The notes under the pieces are model-generated. The model was not told the origin of the DNA and did not search any database. It saw only the letters and a list, made by a program, of their open reading frames with translations. Positions 1 through 7,878 of a DNA stretch of 64,000 nt are shown one piece after another. Made by a program: the position numbers and the translations under genes. The DNA is taken from contig NZ_FRCN01000002.1 in assembly GCF_900142925.1 (NCBI RefSeq), positions 124,001 to 188,000 of the forward strand. Reading direction: 5' to 3'. Position 1 is the stretch's first letter. Each line of letters opens with the position of its first letter. The stretch is from Chitinophaga sp. CF418 (GTDB lineage: Bacteria > Bacteroidota > Bacteroidia > Chitinophagales > Chitinophagaceae).

Positions 1-1
1 C

Positions 2-313
2 AAAAAAGATAAGGAAGGCAATACCGTTATTTCCAAGCTGAATGAAGATGAGCTGAAGTCCATCGCTGCGGCCGGCAGGGGTATTTACGAACACCTTGAT
101 AACAATACTGAAGAGGTGGTGAATTCACTGGTCCAGAAGATAGATAGCATGGAGCAGAAAGAATTTGGAGAAAATATCTTCACAGACTATAACAGCTACT
201 ACCAGTACTTCCTGGCTATCAGCGTGTTATTGCTCATTGCTGAGTTTTTTATTCCTGAAATCAGGCGCAGTGCACGCCCAAATGTTGTTGTTACCGCTAC
301 AGAAAAACCATGA
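2..313 (+). CDS. batB: BatB-like VWA-domain membrane protein, C-terminal fragment
   Basis: Only the last 103 codons are in the window; the frame is open from base 2. The visible part has a charged stretch ending in a 'GRGIYEHLDNN' segment, as at the end of a von Willebrand A domain. A membrane helix follows (YFLAISVLLLIAEFFIP) and then a short basic cytoplasmic tail. Its stop overlaps the start of the next gene (ATGA), so the two are translationally coupled. BatB and BatC belong to the Bacteroidota Bat (aerotolerance) operon, which fits the TPR protein that follows. Assignment as BatB rather than BatA rests on that order; the VWA metal site lies outside the window. Confidence 0.75.
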   Translation, partial: KKDKEGNTVISKLNEDELKSIAAAGRGIYEHLDNNTEEVVNSLVQKIDSMEQKEFGENIFTDYNSYYQYFLAISVLLLIAEFFIPEIRRSARPNVVVTATEKP

Positions 314-1083
314 CGAAACTACCATTCACATATCAAACCTTACTGGCTGGCCTGTTTATCTGCCTTTGCCAGAACGCTTTTGCCCAGACCGGAAATAAAT
401 ATATCCGTAAAGGCAATGAGCTGTATAAGAACAAACAGTATACTGACGCTGAGGCCAACTATAAAAAGGCGCTGGAGGTAAACAAGCAGTCTGTGGAAGG
501 CCGCTATAACCTGGGTAACTCTCTCTACGAGCAGAAACGTTTTGATGATGCCCGCACCCAGTATGCCAATAGCTTTAAGATGGCGCCTACCCGGGAGGGC
601 AAGGCCGATGCCAGCTACAATATCGGCAATACCTTCATGGAGGGAAAGAAATGGGAAGAGAGTATTAAAGCATATAAAGAAGCGCTGAAACAGAATCCTA
701 CAGACGAGCAGGCCCGCTATAACCTGGCTTATGCCCAGGCCATGCTGAAAAAGCAGCAAGGCGGCGGAGGTGATAATAAGGACAAAAAAGACAAGGATAA
801 GAATCAGCAGAATAAAGACCAGCAGAACAAAGACCAGCAAAATAAGGATCAGAACAAGGATCAGCAGAACAAGAACAAACAGGACGAGAACAAGGATCAA
901 CAGAATAAAGACAAGAATAAGAATAAAGAACAGCAGGACGAGAAGCCTGAACCACAGCCAAGCAAACTGAACAAACAGGAAGCAGAGCGTTTGCTTCAGG
1001 CATTAGGCCAGGAAGAGAACAAGCTGCAGGATAAAATGAAGAAGGCTAAAGGACAGGCAGTGCCTGTTGATAAAGACTGGTGA
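310..1083 (+). CDS. batC: BatC-like TPR protein with Lys/Asn/Gln-rich tail
   Basis: 257 aa. An N-terminal signal peptide ends near 'NAFAQ' (about residue 26). Three TPR units follow at about residues 29-58, 62-93 and 99-130, with the repeated 'YNLGN/YNIGN' pattern. Residues of about 148-220 are a low-complexity run built from KD(K)NQQNKDQ-type units, and then comes a short C-terminal segment. TPRs suggest a protein-protein interaction role in the periplasm alongside the Bat VWA proteins. The start codon overlaps the batB stop. The tail is probably disordered and its DNA is internally repetitive, so its length may vary between strains. ispG follows 76 bp later with its own promoter element. 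Confidence 0.85.
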   Translation: MTKLPFTYQTLLAGLFICLCQNAFAQTGNKYIRKGNELYKNKQYTDAEANYKKALEVNKQSVEGRYNLGNSLYEQKRFDDARTQYANSFKMAPTREGKADASYNIGNTFMEGKKWEESIKAYKEALKQNPTDEQARYNLAYAQAMLKKQQGGGGDNKDKKDKDKNQQNKDQQNKDQQNKDQNKDQQNKNKQDENKDQQNKDKNKNKEQQDEKPEPQPSKLNKQEAERLLQALGQEENKLQDKMKKAKGQAVPVDKDW

Positions 1084-1126
1084 TCTTTGGGGGCTGCGTA
1101 ATTGATCCATTCGCGATTCTATTCAT

Positions 1127-1134
1127 TACCTTTG
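1127..1134 (+). promoter_or_regulatory. Bacteroidota -7 element upstream of ispG
   Basis: TACCTTTG matches TAnnTTTG and lies 25 bp before the ispG start. A TTG at 1102-1104 is a loose -33 candidate. Confidence 0.55.
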
Positions 1135-1159
1135 CTCCATATTTATTTGGATTTCTTTT

Positions 1160-3103
1160 ATGCAGCTATATTGTAATTCACTGACGGAGTATAAGCGACT
1201 GGCCACTTTAGAAGTAAAGGTTGGAGACCTGCTGATAGGTAACAATAATCCCATACGTATCCAGACCATGACCACTACGGATACCATGGATACCAAAGGT
1301 ACTGTGGAACAGGCCATCCGTTGCATAGAAGCCGGTGCAGAACTGGTGCGTATTACCGCACCCAGCAAAAAAGAAGCAGAGAACCTGTTGCCCATCCGCA
1401 ATGAACTGCGCAAAAGAGGATACACCACTCCCCTGGTGGCAGATATACATTTTACACCGAACGCTGCTGAAATAGCTGCCCGGATTGTAGAAAAGGTGCG
1501 TATCAATCCCGGCAACTACGTCGACAAAAAGAAGTTTGAGACACTCACTTACACAGACAGCGAATACCAGGAAGAAATAGACCGTATCCGTAAACAGTTC
1601 ACCCCCCTGGTGAAAATATGCCAGGAACATGGCACTGCGATGCGTATCGGTACCAACCATGGCTCCCTGAGCGACCGTATCATGAGCCGCTATGGGGATA
1701 CTCCTATGGGAATGGTGGAAAGTGCAATGGAATTCCTACGTATTGCGGAAGACCTGAGCTACAGGAACATCGTACTCAGTATGAAATCCAGCAATCCGCA
1801 GGTGATGGTGCAGGCCTACCGCCTCCTTATCCACACCATGCAGGAGCAGTTGGGTCACTGTTATCCGTTGCACCTGGGTGTAACAGAAGCGGGTGATGGA
1901 GAAGACGGCCGCATCAAATCAGCTGTGGGTATCGGCACCCTGCTGGAAGATGGTATCGGCGATACCATCCGCGTATCTCTTACTGAAGATCCGGAATTTG
2001 AACTGCCCGTATGCCGCGACCTGGTGAAACGCTATACTACCCGGCAGGATCATACACCTATCCCTCCGGTAGAACAGCTGCCTTATTCTCCTTTTGATCA
2101 TAAACGCCGTGAAAGCATTGCCGTAAATAACATAGGCGCTAAGCAAGTGCCCGTTGTAGTGGCTGACTTCAGCACCACAACAGGTATTACACCGGAACAT
2201 CTGCAGACAGTTGGCTATCACTATGACGCCAATACAGATAAATGGAATATTGCTGATGCTGCGGCCGATTACATATTCTCCCGTGAACTGCTGTCCTTTT
2301 CACTGCCAGGCACCCTGAAGGTGATCGTACCACATGATGTATGGAATGAGGCTACAGACAAGGAGAAATACATGCCGCTCTTTTCTGCGGAAGAATACCT
2401 GCAATCCAGAGAGCGTTCGACTATAATCAACTTCATTGACCATAATACCGGGGTAGACATACCGGAAACCTTACTGCTGCGGATGGCCAATGACCATACC
2501 ATCGTGCTCTGCCTGCATTCTTCCAATGAGCACGCGATGCCGGAAGTAAGACGTACTATGATCACCCTGCTGGACCGGCAGATACAGCAACCTGTAATAT
2601 TGAAATGCTTCGCGGAAGATAATACTGCGGATGAGCACCTCATACATTATGCCACTGAAACCGGCGCCCTCCTGCTGGATGGTTTCGGCGACGGTATATG
2701 GCTGATCAGTGAATCGACCGGTGCACAGGCTCCCGGTCATGCCCTGCTCAATAACATCGCCTTTGGCATTTTACAGGCCACCAGAACGCGTATTTCCAAA
2801 ACAGAATATATTTCATGCCCTTCCTGCGGAAGGACCTTATTTGACCTCCAGGAGACCACTGCGAAGATCCGGGCGGTGACCAACCACCTCAAAGGTGTTA
2901 AGATCGCCATCATGGGTTGCATCGTAAATGGCCCCGGTGAGATGGCCGATGCTGACTTTGGATATGTAGGCAGCGGTGTTGGAAAGATCACGCTTTACAG
3001 AGGAAAAGAGGTCGTAAAACGGGGATTGAATAGTGAGGTGGCTGTCGACGAGCTGATCTCCCTTATCAAGGAGAACGGTATGTGGGTCGACACAGCGAAT
3101 TAA
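1160..3103 (+). CDS. ispG: 4-hydroxy-3-methylbut-2-enyl diphosphate synthase (IspG/GcpE), long form
   Basis: 647 aa. This is the penultimate enzyme of the MEP isoprenoid pathway; it reduces MEcPP to HMBPP using a [4Fe-4S] cluster. The N-terminal TIM barrel begins with 'VKVGDLLIGNNNPIRIQTMT' and contains 'GVTEAGDGEDGRIKSAVGIG'. The C-terminal cluster domain has 'CPSCGRTLFDLQ' (about residue 553) and 'GCIVNGPGEMADADFGYVG' (about residue 586). A roughly 250-residue domain sits between barrel and cluster domain; this is the long form typical of Bacteroidota, chlamydiae and plants, versus about 370 aa in E. coli. The gene is monocistronic: it has its own promoter element and a terminator about 140 bp downstream. 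Confidence 0.97.
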   Translation: MQLYCNSLTEYKRLATLEVKVGDLLIGNNNPIRIQTMTTTDTMDTKGTVEQAIRCIEAGAELVRITAPSKKEAENLLPIRNELRKRGYTTPLVADIHFTPNAAEIAARIVEKVRINPGNYVDKKKFETLTYTDSEYQEEIDRIRKQFTPLVKICQEHGTAMRIGTNHGSLSDRIMSRYGDTPMGMVESAMEFLRIAEDLSYRNIVLSMKSSNPQVMVQAYRLLIHTMQEQLGHCYPLHLGVTEAGDGEDGRIKSAVGIGTLLEDGIGDTIRVSLTEDPEFELPVCRDLVKRYTTRQDHTPIPPVEQLPYSPFDHKRRESIAVNNIGAKQVPVVVADFSTTTGITPEHLQTVGYHYDANTDKWNIADAAADYIFSRELLSFSLPGTLKVIVPHDVWNEATDKEKYMPLFSAEEYLQSRERSTIINFIDHNTGVDIPETLLLRMANDHTIVLCLHSSNEHAMPEVRRTMITLLDRQIQQPVILKCFAEDNTADEHLIHYATETGALLLDGFGDGIWLISESTGAQAPGHALLNNIAFGILQATRTRISKTEYISCPSCGRTLFDLQETTAKIRAVTNHLKGVKIAIMGCIVNGPGEMADADFGYVGSGVGKITLYRGKEVVKRGLNSEVAVDELISLIKENGMWVDTAN

Positions 3104-3614
3104 AAGGATCAAATTGAAGCCTTGGGGAAAGGTCGTGTATATCAGTCACGCCTCAGGCGGGCTGTGTGTTTGTAGCCCGGGCTGACAACCCCGGGACATA
3201 ATGAATTAAAACCGCGAATTAACAATAACAGGATATTAAATGAAAAGGTCTCGCAAATGCGAGACCTTTTTGATCAAGGTTAACAGGATGATTCATAAAT
3301 CAATAAAGGGGGTCACTATATGTTCGTCAGACAATCGAATTGTTCGCTTCATCAACATTCACACTCCTTAACCACTTATAATAAGTTAAGGGGTTATCAA
3401 ACATTTTGGGGTTAACTGTTATACTTTGTCAGGTGATACAAAGGTACGTCCACTCTAAGCCCTTTGTCAAGCGTATCAATACGCAATCTCTTGCGGAAAC
3501 TACGTTTCAAGAAATTGCAAATCACTACGTTAAAACATCCGAATAAATATTATAGGTGAGCGTATCTACCTATTAAAAAAATGACTAATTTTTCGCCTTA
3601 ATCCAACATTGAAA
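3104..3614. other. Intergenic region between ispG and the small secreted repeat protein
   Basis: About 510 bp without a convincing gene. It holds a strong terminator near its left end. It also has an imperfect hairpin at about 3369-3394 (arms CCTTAAC/GTTAAGG) and another at about 3484-3518 (arms gcaatctcttg/caagaaattgc, one mismatch). CAAAGGTA at 3439-3446 is a minus-strand -7-like sequence with no gene to serve. The leader of the downstream gene probably lies here. No tRNA or recognised RNA family was seen. Confidence 0.6.
3243..3271 (+). terminator. Rho-independent terminator downstream of ispG
   Basis: A perfect 12-bp stem (AAAAGGTCTCGC / GCGAGACCTTTT) with a 4-nt loop and trailing T. Confidence 0.85.
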
Positions 3615-3995
3615 ATGAAAAAGATTTTAACAGGAGTGTTAGCACTTTTCATGGGCGCATCGGTTGCTATGGCCCAGACTCCGGCAACCCAGCAGGCACC
3701 GGCAAAAGCTGAACACAGAGCAGAAAAGCCAGGTCAGAAAGCAAATCGTCCGGCACTGGACAGTGCCTCCGGCAAACCAGTGAAGAAAGACGGTACTCCG
3801 GACAAACGTTTTAAAGAAAACAAAGACGGAAAAGACACTAAAGCACAGGGTCCGTTAAAGAAAGATGGTACCCCTGACAAGCGTTTCAAAGAAAACAAAG
3901 ACGGAAAACCAGAAGGTCCTAAAAAGGCAGATGGTACTCCTGACAAACGCTTCAAGGAAAATAAAGAAAAGAAAGCTGAAGAGAAAAAAGCTTAA
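3615..3995 (+). CDS. Small secreted protein with three DGTPDKRFKENK repeats
   Basis: 126 aa from the ATG at 3615; an upstream TTG at 3609 would add two residues. A signal peptide (MKKILTGVLALFMGASVAMAQ) is followed by a Lys-rich mature chain of about 105 residues with no hydrophobic core. Three near-identical 14-residue units (K-K/A-DGTPDKRFKENK) lie at 3783-3824, 3858-3899 and 3924-3965. Their codons differ at silent positions, so the repeats seem conserved at the protein level. Function is unknown; the chain is probably disordered and very basic. A terminator follows 21 bp after the stop, so the gene stands alone. Confidence 0.85.
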   Translation: MKKILTGVLALFMGASVAMAQTPATQQAPAKAEHRAEKPGQKANRPALDSASGKPVKKDGTPDKRFKENKDGKDTKAQGPLKKDGTPDKRFKENKDGKPEGPKKADGTPDKRFKENKEKKAEEKKA

Positions 3996-4016
3996 TAACG
4001 ATTCACATTTTTCATC

Positions 4017-4054
4017 AGCGGTTATCCTGCCCCGGTAGGATAACCGCTTTTTTT
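4017..4054 (+). terminator. Terminator after the secreted repeat protein
   Basis: A 12-bp stem AGCGGTTATCCT / AGGATAACCGCT followed by a T run. Confidence 0.88.
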
Positions 4055-4071
4055 CTTCGTACATTTAACTA

Positions 4072-5004
4072 ATGTTGGACTTCAGGTTAAAAGTTTTCTA
4101 CACAGTAGCCAGGCGCCTCAGCTTCACCAAAGCTGCTGAGGAGTTGTTCATATCACAACCGGCCGTGACTAAACATATTCACGAGCTGGAACAGCAATTA
4201 GGTATGGCGCTGTTTGAACGTATTGGCAATAAGATCAAGATCACCCGTGCCGGTCAGGTGATGCTCAAACATGCAGATGATATCTTTACCAGTTATCGTA
4301 ACCTTGAGTATGAGATCAACCAGCTAAAGCATGAACAGGGCGGCCTGCTTTCTCTCGGAGCCAGTACTACCATCGCACAGTATTTCATTCCCCCCCTGCT
4401 GGCGCAGTTCAACCAACGCTACCCCGAGATAACCGCCTCCCTCATCTCCGGCAATACAGAACAGGTGGAACAGGCGCTCTTCGACAAAACTATCCAACTG
4501 GGATTGATAGAAGGCCGTTCAAAAAATCCGGTGCTAAAATATGTGGAGTTTGCAAAAGACGAGATAGCCCTTATTGGGAACGTAAAATATAACTATGGCG
4601 ATGGCGATCCTGAGACCCCGCTGACAGCTGCCGAACTAAAATCTATTCCACTCCTGATGCGTGAACAGGGTTCCGGAACACTGGAAGTGATCACGGATGA
4701 ACTCAAGCGGCTTAAACTGAAGCTCACTGACCTGCAGATAGCCATGTACATGGGCAGTACTGAAAGCATCAAGTCATACCTGCATTATGCGCCATGTGCC
4801 GCCTTCCTTTCCCTGCATGCCGTAAAGCGGGAACTGGAAGCAGGAGAATTCAAGATCCTGCCGGTAAAGAACTTCAAACTGGTAAGAAAGTTCCACTTCA
4901 TTTATTTACAGGGGCAGCAGGATAAACTGGCGCAGTTATTTATGCGTTTTGCCAGGCAGCACGCCGGCACTCAAACCACAGATACTGAAAACAAAAACGC
5001 TTAA
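4072..5004 (+). CDS. LysR-family transcriptional regulator
   Basis: 310 aa, the usual LTTR length. The N-terminal winged helix-turn-helix (residues 1-65) reads 'FYTVARRLSFTKAAEELFISQPAVTKHI' and 'LFERIGNKIKITRAG'. An effector-binding domain covers about residues 90-300 ('LSLGASTTIAQYFIPPLLAQF'). It resembles the CysL/CbbR branch, but the ligand cannot be told from sequence. No divergent partner is adjacent: the upstream gene is in the same direction and ends in a terminator. The stop codon lies inside the palindrome at 4998-5040, shared with the converging lipoprotein gene. Confidence 0.93.
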   Translation: MLDFRLKVFYTVARRLSFTKAAEELFISQPAVTKHIHELEQQLGMALFERIGNKIKITRAGQVMLKHADDIFTSYRNLEYEINQLKHEQGGLLSLGASTTIAQYFIPPLLAQFNQRYPEITASLISGNTEQVEQALFDKTIQLGLIEGRSKNPVLKYVEFAKDEIALIGNVKYNYGDGDPETPLTAAELKSIPLLMREQGSGTLEVITDELKRLKLKLTDLQIAMYMGSTESIKSYLHYAPCAAFLSLHAVKRELEAGEFKILPVKNFKLVRKFHFIYLQGQQDKLAQLFMRFARQHAGTQTTDTENKNA

Positions 5005-5040
5005 CACTTCACACGGCTTTAGCCATGTAAATGTTAAGCG
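4998..5040. terminator. Hairpin between convergent lysR and lipoprotein genes
   Basis: Arms CGCTTAACA and TGTTAAGCG form a 9-bp perfect stem. The LysR stop codon lies in the left arm, and a small inner GGCT/AGCC stem sits in the loop. There is no strong T run. The core CGCTTAAC recurs in the hairpin at 13321-13370. Confidence 0.55.
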
Positions 5041-5071
5041 CTGTACTATATTAACGTATAACCTGTATCGC

Positions 5072-5569
5072 TTAGCTACGTTGCAGGGTATATATGATGT
5101 AAGCAGTCTTGCCTTCGAAGTTCACCGCTGCTCTCCATACCATAGAAGTATTGTTCAGAGAGCTGATCTCTACACGGTAACCTTCCGTTACATTCTTGGC
5201 TTTTACGCCGGAACCGACTTTCTTGAACTGGAACATGTCAACACCACCCTGTTTGTATATGGCCCATACGATGGGTTGTGTAGCGGTAGCACAACCATCC
5301 TCGGTAGAGGATAACGTATAAGAACCATTGTTGTTGGATGGGAGGACCCACTGACTGCCTTTGAAGCAGTTGTAAGATGCCTCATCAAAAACTGTCACCT
5401 TAGAACCTCTCGGAATACCGTCAAAACTAATATCTGTAATAACCCAGTTTCCTTTAACGGAACCTTTGCTGGCGCTTTGTTCTGTGTTGGTGGCTCCCGA
5501 TTGTGTTTTACAGGATATGGCAAATACAGATGCTACCAGGCATAATACTGCAAGTGTAAGGTGTTTCAT
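5072..5569 (-). CDS. Lipocalin-like lipoprotein
   Basis: 165 aa from the ATG at 5569; an in-frame TTG two codons upstream is less likely. The SPII signal ends 'VFAISC', so this is a lipoprotein. The mature part contains 'GNWVITDISFDG', 'NCFKGSQWVLPSNNNGSYTL' and 'WAIYKQGGVDMFQFKKV', typical of the Bacteroidota lipocalin-like family (PF13648). These are small beta-barrel envelope proteins with unproven ligands. It converges on lysR and ends beside the shared hairpin. Confidence 0.85.
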   Translation of the reverse strand: MKHLTLAVLCLVASVFAISCKTQSGATNTEQSASKGSVKGNWVITDISFDGIPRGSKVTVFDEASYNCFKGSQWVLPSNNNGSYTLSSTEDGCATATQPIVWAIYKQGGVDMFQFKKVGSGVKAKNVTEGYRVEISSLNNTSMVWRAAVNFEGKTAYIIYTLQRS

Positions 5570-5656
5570 GTTCAAAATAATTTGATGTTTAAATTGTCAG
5601 AAATGCAATGCATTACGGACGCAAGGTGGGAAAAAACAAGAAACGTACCAAATCGC

Positions 5657-6133
5657 TTAGTGTACACCGGGAGGCGACATTTCCGTATGAGTTGGGTATA
5701 AGCGCATTAAACGCTCCTCCATATTCCGGAACTGCTGGTAAAAATAAATGGTACTGGCCACTAGCGCCATGATGATCACCATCATAGCAATAACGGTACA
5801 ACGCCACCATATACTGACAGTGATAGTATTATTACGTGGTTGTAGAACATACGTGTAAGGCCCGCCCGTTTGCTGCCTGCCCGCCCCGGAATAATAGCCA
5901 TCCCGTCCATGGGACGTCAGCCGCTCAGCAATTTTGTTCCATACGATTGCCGGTGGCGTAATGCCGCCATCGTCCATTACCTTTTGCAGCCTGTATTCTG
6001 CCGCCGATATTTCGGTGTTCAACTCAGGATACAAATTGCGCATATGCTCGAATAACTCAGCCTCCTCCTCGGAAGCTAAGCCCAGCAGATAAGTTTCAAT
6101 AATGCCACTTTCTATGTAATCATTAAGGTCCAA
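5657..6133 (-). CDS. Short anti-sigma-factor-like membrane protein (paralogue 1)
   Basis: 158 aa. The N-terminal ~55 residues ('YIESGIIETYLLGLASEEEAELFEHMRNLYPEL') match the cytoplasmic RskA/anti-sigma N-terminal pattern. A linker and one membrane helix follow (about residues 109-131), and then only about 27 residues. The large periplasmic RskA C-terminal domain is missing. The only upstream start is TTG at 6133; the next ATG is residue 31, inside the conserved domain. It lies about 200 bp downstream of a paralogue with the same layout, itself abutting an ECF sigma gene. Inferred role: membrane sequestration of that sigma factor, or of a variant of it. Confidence 0.75.
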   Translation of the reverse strand: MDLNDYIESGIIETYLLGLASEEEAELFEHMRNLYPELNTEISAAEYRLQKVMDDGGITPPAIVWNKIAERLTSHGRDGYYSGAGRQQTGGPYTYVLQPRNNTITVSIWWRCTVIAMMVIIMALVASTIYFYQQFRNMEERLMRLYPTHTEMSPPGVH

Positions 6134-6334
6134 GGCTAAAACGTATCTAATTTAATTACGGCAAATATTCCAGTTGCAGCATATTTTCTGCACATCCTTC
6201 AAATGTCAAATTAAGCTAATTCATTTCCAAATAAAAATCACATGATAATCAAGCTCTTTTTACAGCAAATTGATAATGAAGTGTTTATTTTGAACAGCAT
6301 AAGTATATACACCTATGTTACCACAAATATCTGA

Positions 6335-6793
6335 TTATTTTGGGGACCTAACCTGCTCTGTATGTGATGACTGCAGTTCTGTTTTTCTTTCCCGTGACTG
6401 CTGGTATTTGAGAAAAAAATAGATCGCAAAGAAAAGACAGATTTTGGAGAGGATAAAGGTGATAATAAAGAACAGGCGCCACCACTTGTGAACAGTAATG
6501 TGTTGTTCATCCTTTGAATGTATATTGATAAAGGTATAACGGGATTTATCGTCTGGAGGTATTTTATCGCGCCAGTTGATATGTTGGAATATACGTTGTT
6601 TGAGATGGGGAGAGGGTAGCACTGCCTCTGCAAGGGCCGTTTTCTCCATTCTGCGCTCCACGGCCATCACCTCAGCATTCAGTGATGGGTACAAACGCCG
6701 CATCTGCTGCAATTCATCCATCTCACTGGTTGTTGCGATCCCAAGCACGTAGCTCTCAATGATCCCACTTTGTATGTAGTGATTAAGTTCCAA
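6335..6793 (-). CDS. Short anti-sigma-factor-like membrane protein (paralogue 2)
   Basis: 152 aa, homologous to the protein at 5657-6133 ('YIQSGIIESYVLGIATTSEMDELQQMRRLYP'). It has the anti-sigma N-terminal domain, a linker, one membrane helix ('LFFIITFILSKICLFFAIYFFL') and a short charged tail. The TTG start follows the sigma-factor stop directly (TAA TTG), implying translational coupling. It probably binds the sigma factor encoded just upstream. Like its paralogue it lacks a folded periplasmic domain, so any signal sensing would have to come from the membrane segment or a partner. Confidence 0.78.
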   Translation of the reverse strand: MELNHYIQSGIIESYVLGIATTSEMDELQQMRRLYPSLNAEVMAVERRMEKTALAEAVLPSPHLKQRIFQHINWRDKIPPDDKSRYTFINIHSKDEQHITVHKWWRLFFIITFILSKICLFFAIYFFLKYQQSRERKTELQSSHTEQVRSPK

Positions 6794-7303
6794 TTATTCC
6801 CCTAAAAATTTTCTGAATGCAACCATGATGTCTTTCAGTTTTGCCATTACTTCATCAGGTTGTGCCCCTAGCATGCGGGCCACCGCTTCTTTGGGCAGTC
6901 CTTTATAATAACACAAATGGAATATTGTCCTGCTTTCTTCCGGGAGCTTGTTTGCGAAACGCTGTAACAAATTACTGTCATGTTTCATAATGTCATCACC
7001 GTTACTTTCGCTTTCCTCCATTATTGCGGCTTCCTTAACGGCCTGCTCGCGGGCCATTCTCATCAGCCATCCGAATAAAGTGGCACTCCCTGTGTCTCTG
7101 AATACTACAACGTTCTTAAATACATGAATAAAGGTCCTGGCCAGCACGTCTTCTGCTGTTGCCGTGTCACCAACCACCTGTAATATGATACTGTACAATG
7201 CGGGGCCATAATAGTCATAGACCAGTTCCTGGGCAACGGGATCTCCTGCTATCAATCGTTCAGTGATAATGTATTCGTCGATATGTACAGCTGCTTGCTG
7301 CAA
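6794..7303 (-). CDS. ECF-type RNA polymerase sigma factor
   Basis: 169 aa. Sigma region 2 is at about residues 22-90 ('LVYDYYGPALYSIILQVVGDTATAEDVLARTFIHVF'). Region 4 is at about residues 112-165 ('LPEESRTIFHLCYYKGLPKEAVARMLG'). Region 3 is absent, as in ECF sigma factors. The only plausible N-terminal start is TTG at 7303 (MQQAAVHIDEY). It heads a minus-strand operon with two anti-sigma-like membrane proteins, the first directly abutting. Such sigma/anti-sigma pairs control envelope or stress regulons; the regulon is unknown. No clear TAnnTTTG element was found in the 80 bp upstream. Confidence 0.9.
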   Translation of the reverse strand: MQQAAVHIDEYIITERLIAGDPVAQELVYDYYGPALYSIILQVVGDTATAEDVLARTFIHVFKNVVVFRDTGSATLFGWLMRMAREQAVKEAAIMEESESNGDDIMKHDSNLLQRFANKLPEESRTIFHLCYYKGLPKEAVARMLGAQPDEVMAKLKDIMVAFRKFLGE

Positions 7304-7383
7304 ATGTTATAGGTTTAAGAGTAAACTAAGATAAACTATTAATTAGTAACGATCAATTTCTTGTTATAACATCTTATTTTACC

Positions 7384-7851
7384 TTAGCCCTTTCCGAATA
7401 GCCGTTCAATTGCCGCTTTACGGAAAGCAAAGATGTCCCGCAGCTGCCGCTGCACAAAGAGTGCATGGGCGATATTACCTAATATTCCTAACGGCATGGA
7501 ATAATGTACAATGTCCGTCATTCTGACCCCTTCCGGCACAGTTTCAAAATGATGCTGGTGGTGCCATAACCCCTACGGCCCCTGCCGCTGCTCATCAATA
7601 AAGTATTTACCTTCCACTACATGCGTGATCTCTGTCATCCAATTCAACGGGATGCCAAGTACAGGATGGATCACATAGGTAACGATCTGCCCCGCATACA
7701 CGGGCTTACCTGTTAAAGGTGAAGTGATTGTATAACACATATACGATGGCGTGATCTTTTCCAGGTTCTCCACCCGCGAAAAGAATGTCCAGGCATCATC
7801 CATACTGGTGTTTAATATCTGCTCATACTGCAAACGATAGATTTTTCCCAT
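7384..7851 (-). pseudogene. SRPBCC-family protein interrupted by an in-frame TAG
   Basis: The frame opens at ATG 7851 ('MGKIYRLQYEQILNTSMDDAWTFFSRVENLEKITP'), a typical SRPBCC (START-like ligand-binding) N-terminus. It meets TAG at 7573-7575 after 92 codons, just after 'DEQRQGP'. Beyond the TAG the same frame continues for 62 sense codons with the family's usual second half ('GLWHHQHHFETVPEGVRMTDIVHYSMPLG ... FAFRKAAIERLFG') and stops at 7384. Relatives usually have Tyr at this point, and TAC/TAT to TAG is one base change. So it is a recent nonsense mutation, a sequence error, or read through. The start is 27 bp from the divergent helicase start. Confidence 0.82.
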
Positions 7852-7878
7852 AACTTCATATATGTTTTGTATGGCCCG

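Noticed and set aside
3104..3614. tRNA or small RNA gene in the ispG-downstream gap
   Set aside because: Hairpins there do not form a cloverleaf, and no T-loop GGTTCGAAT-type sequence is present.
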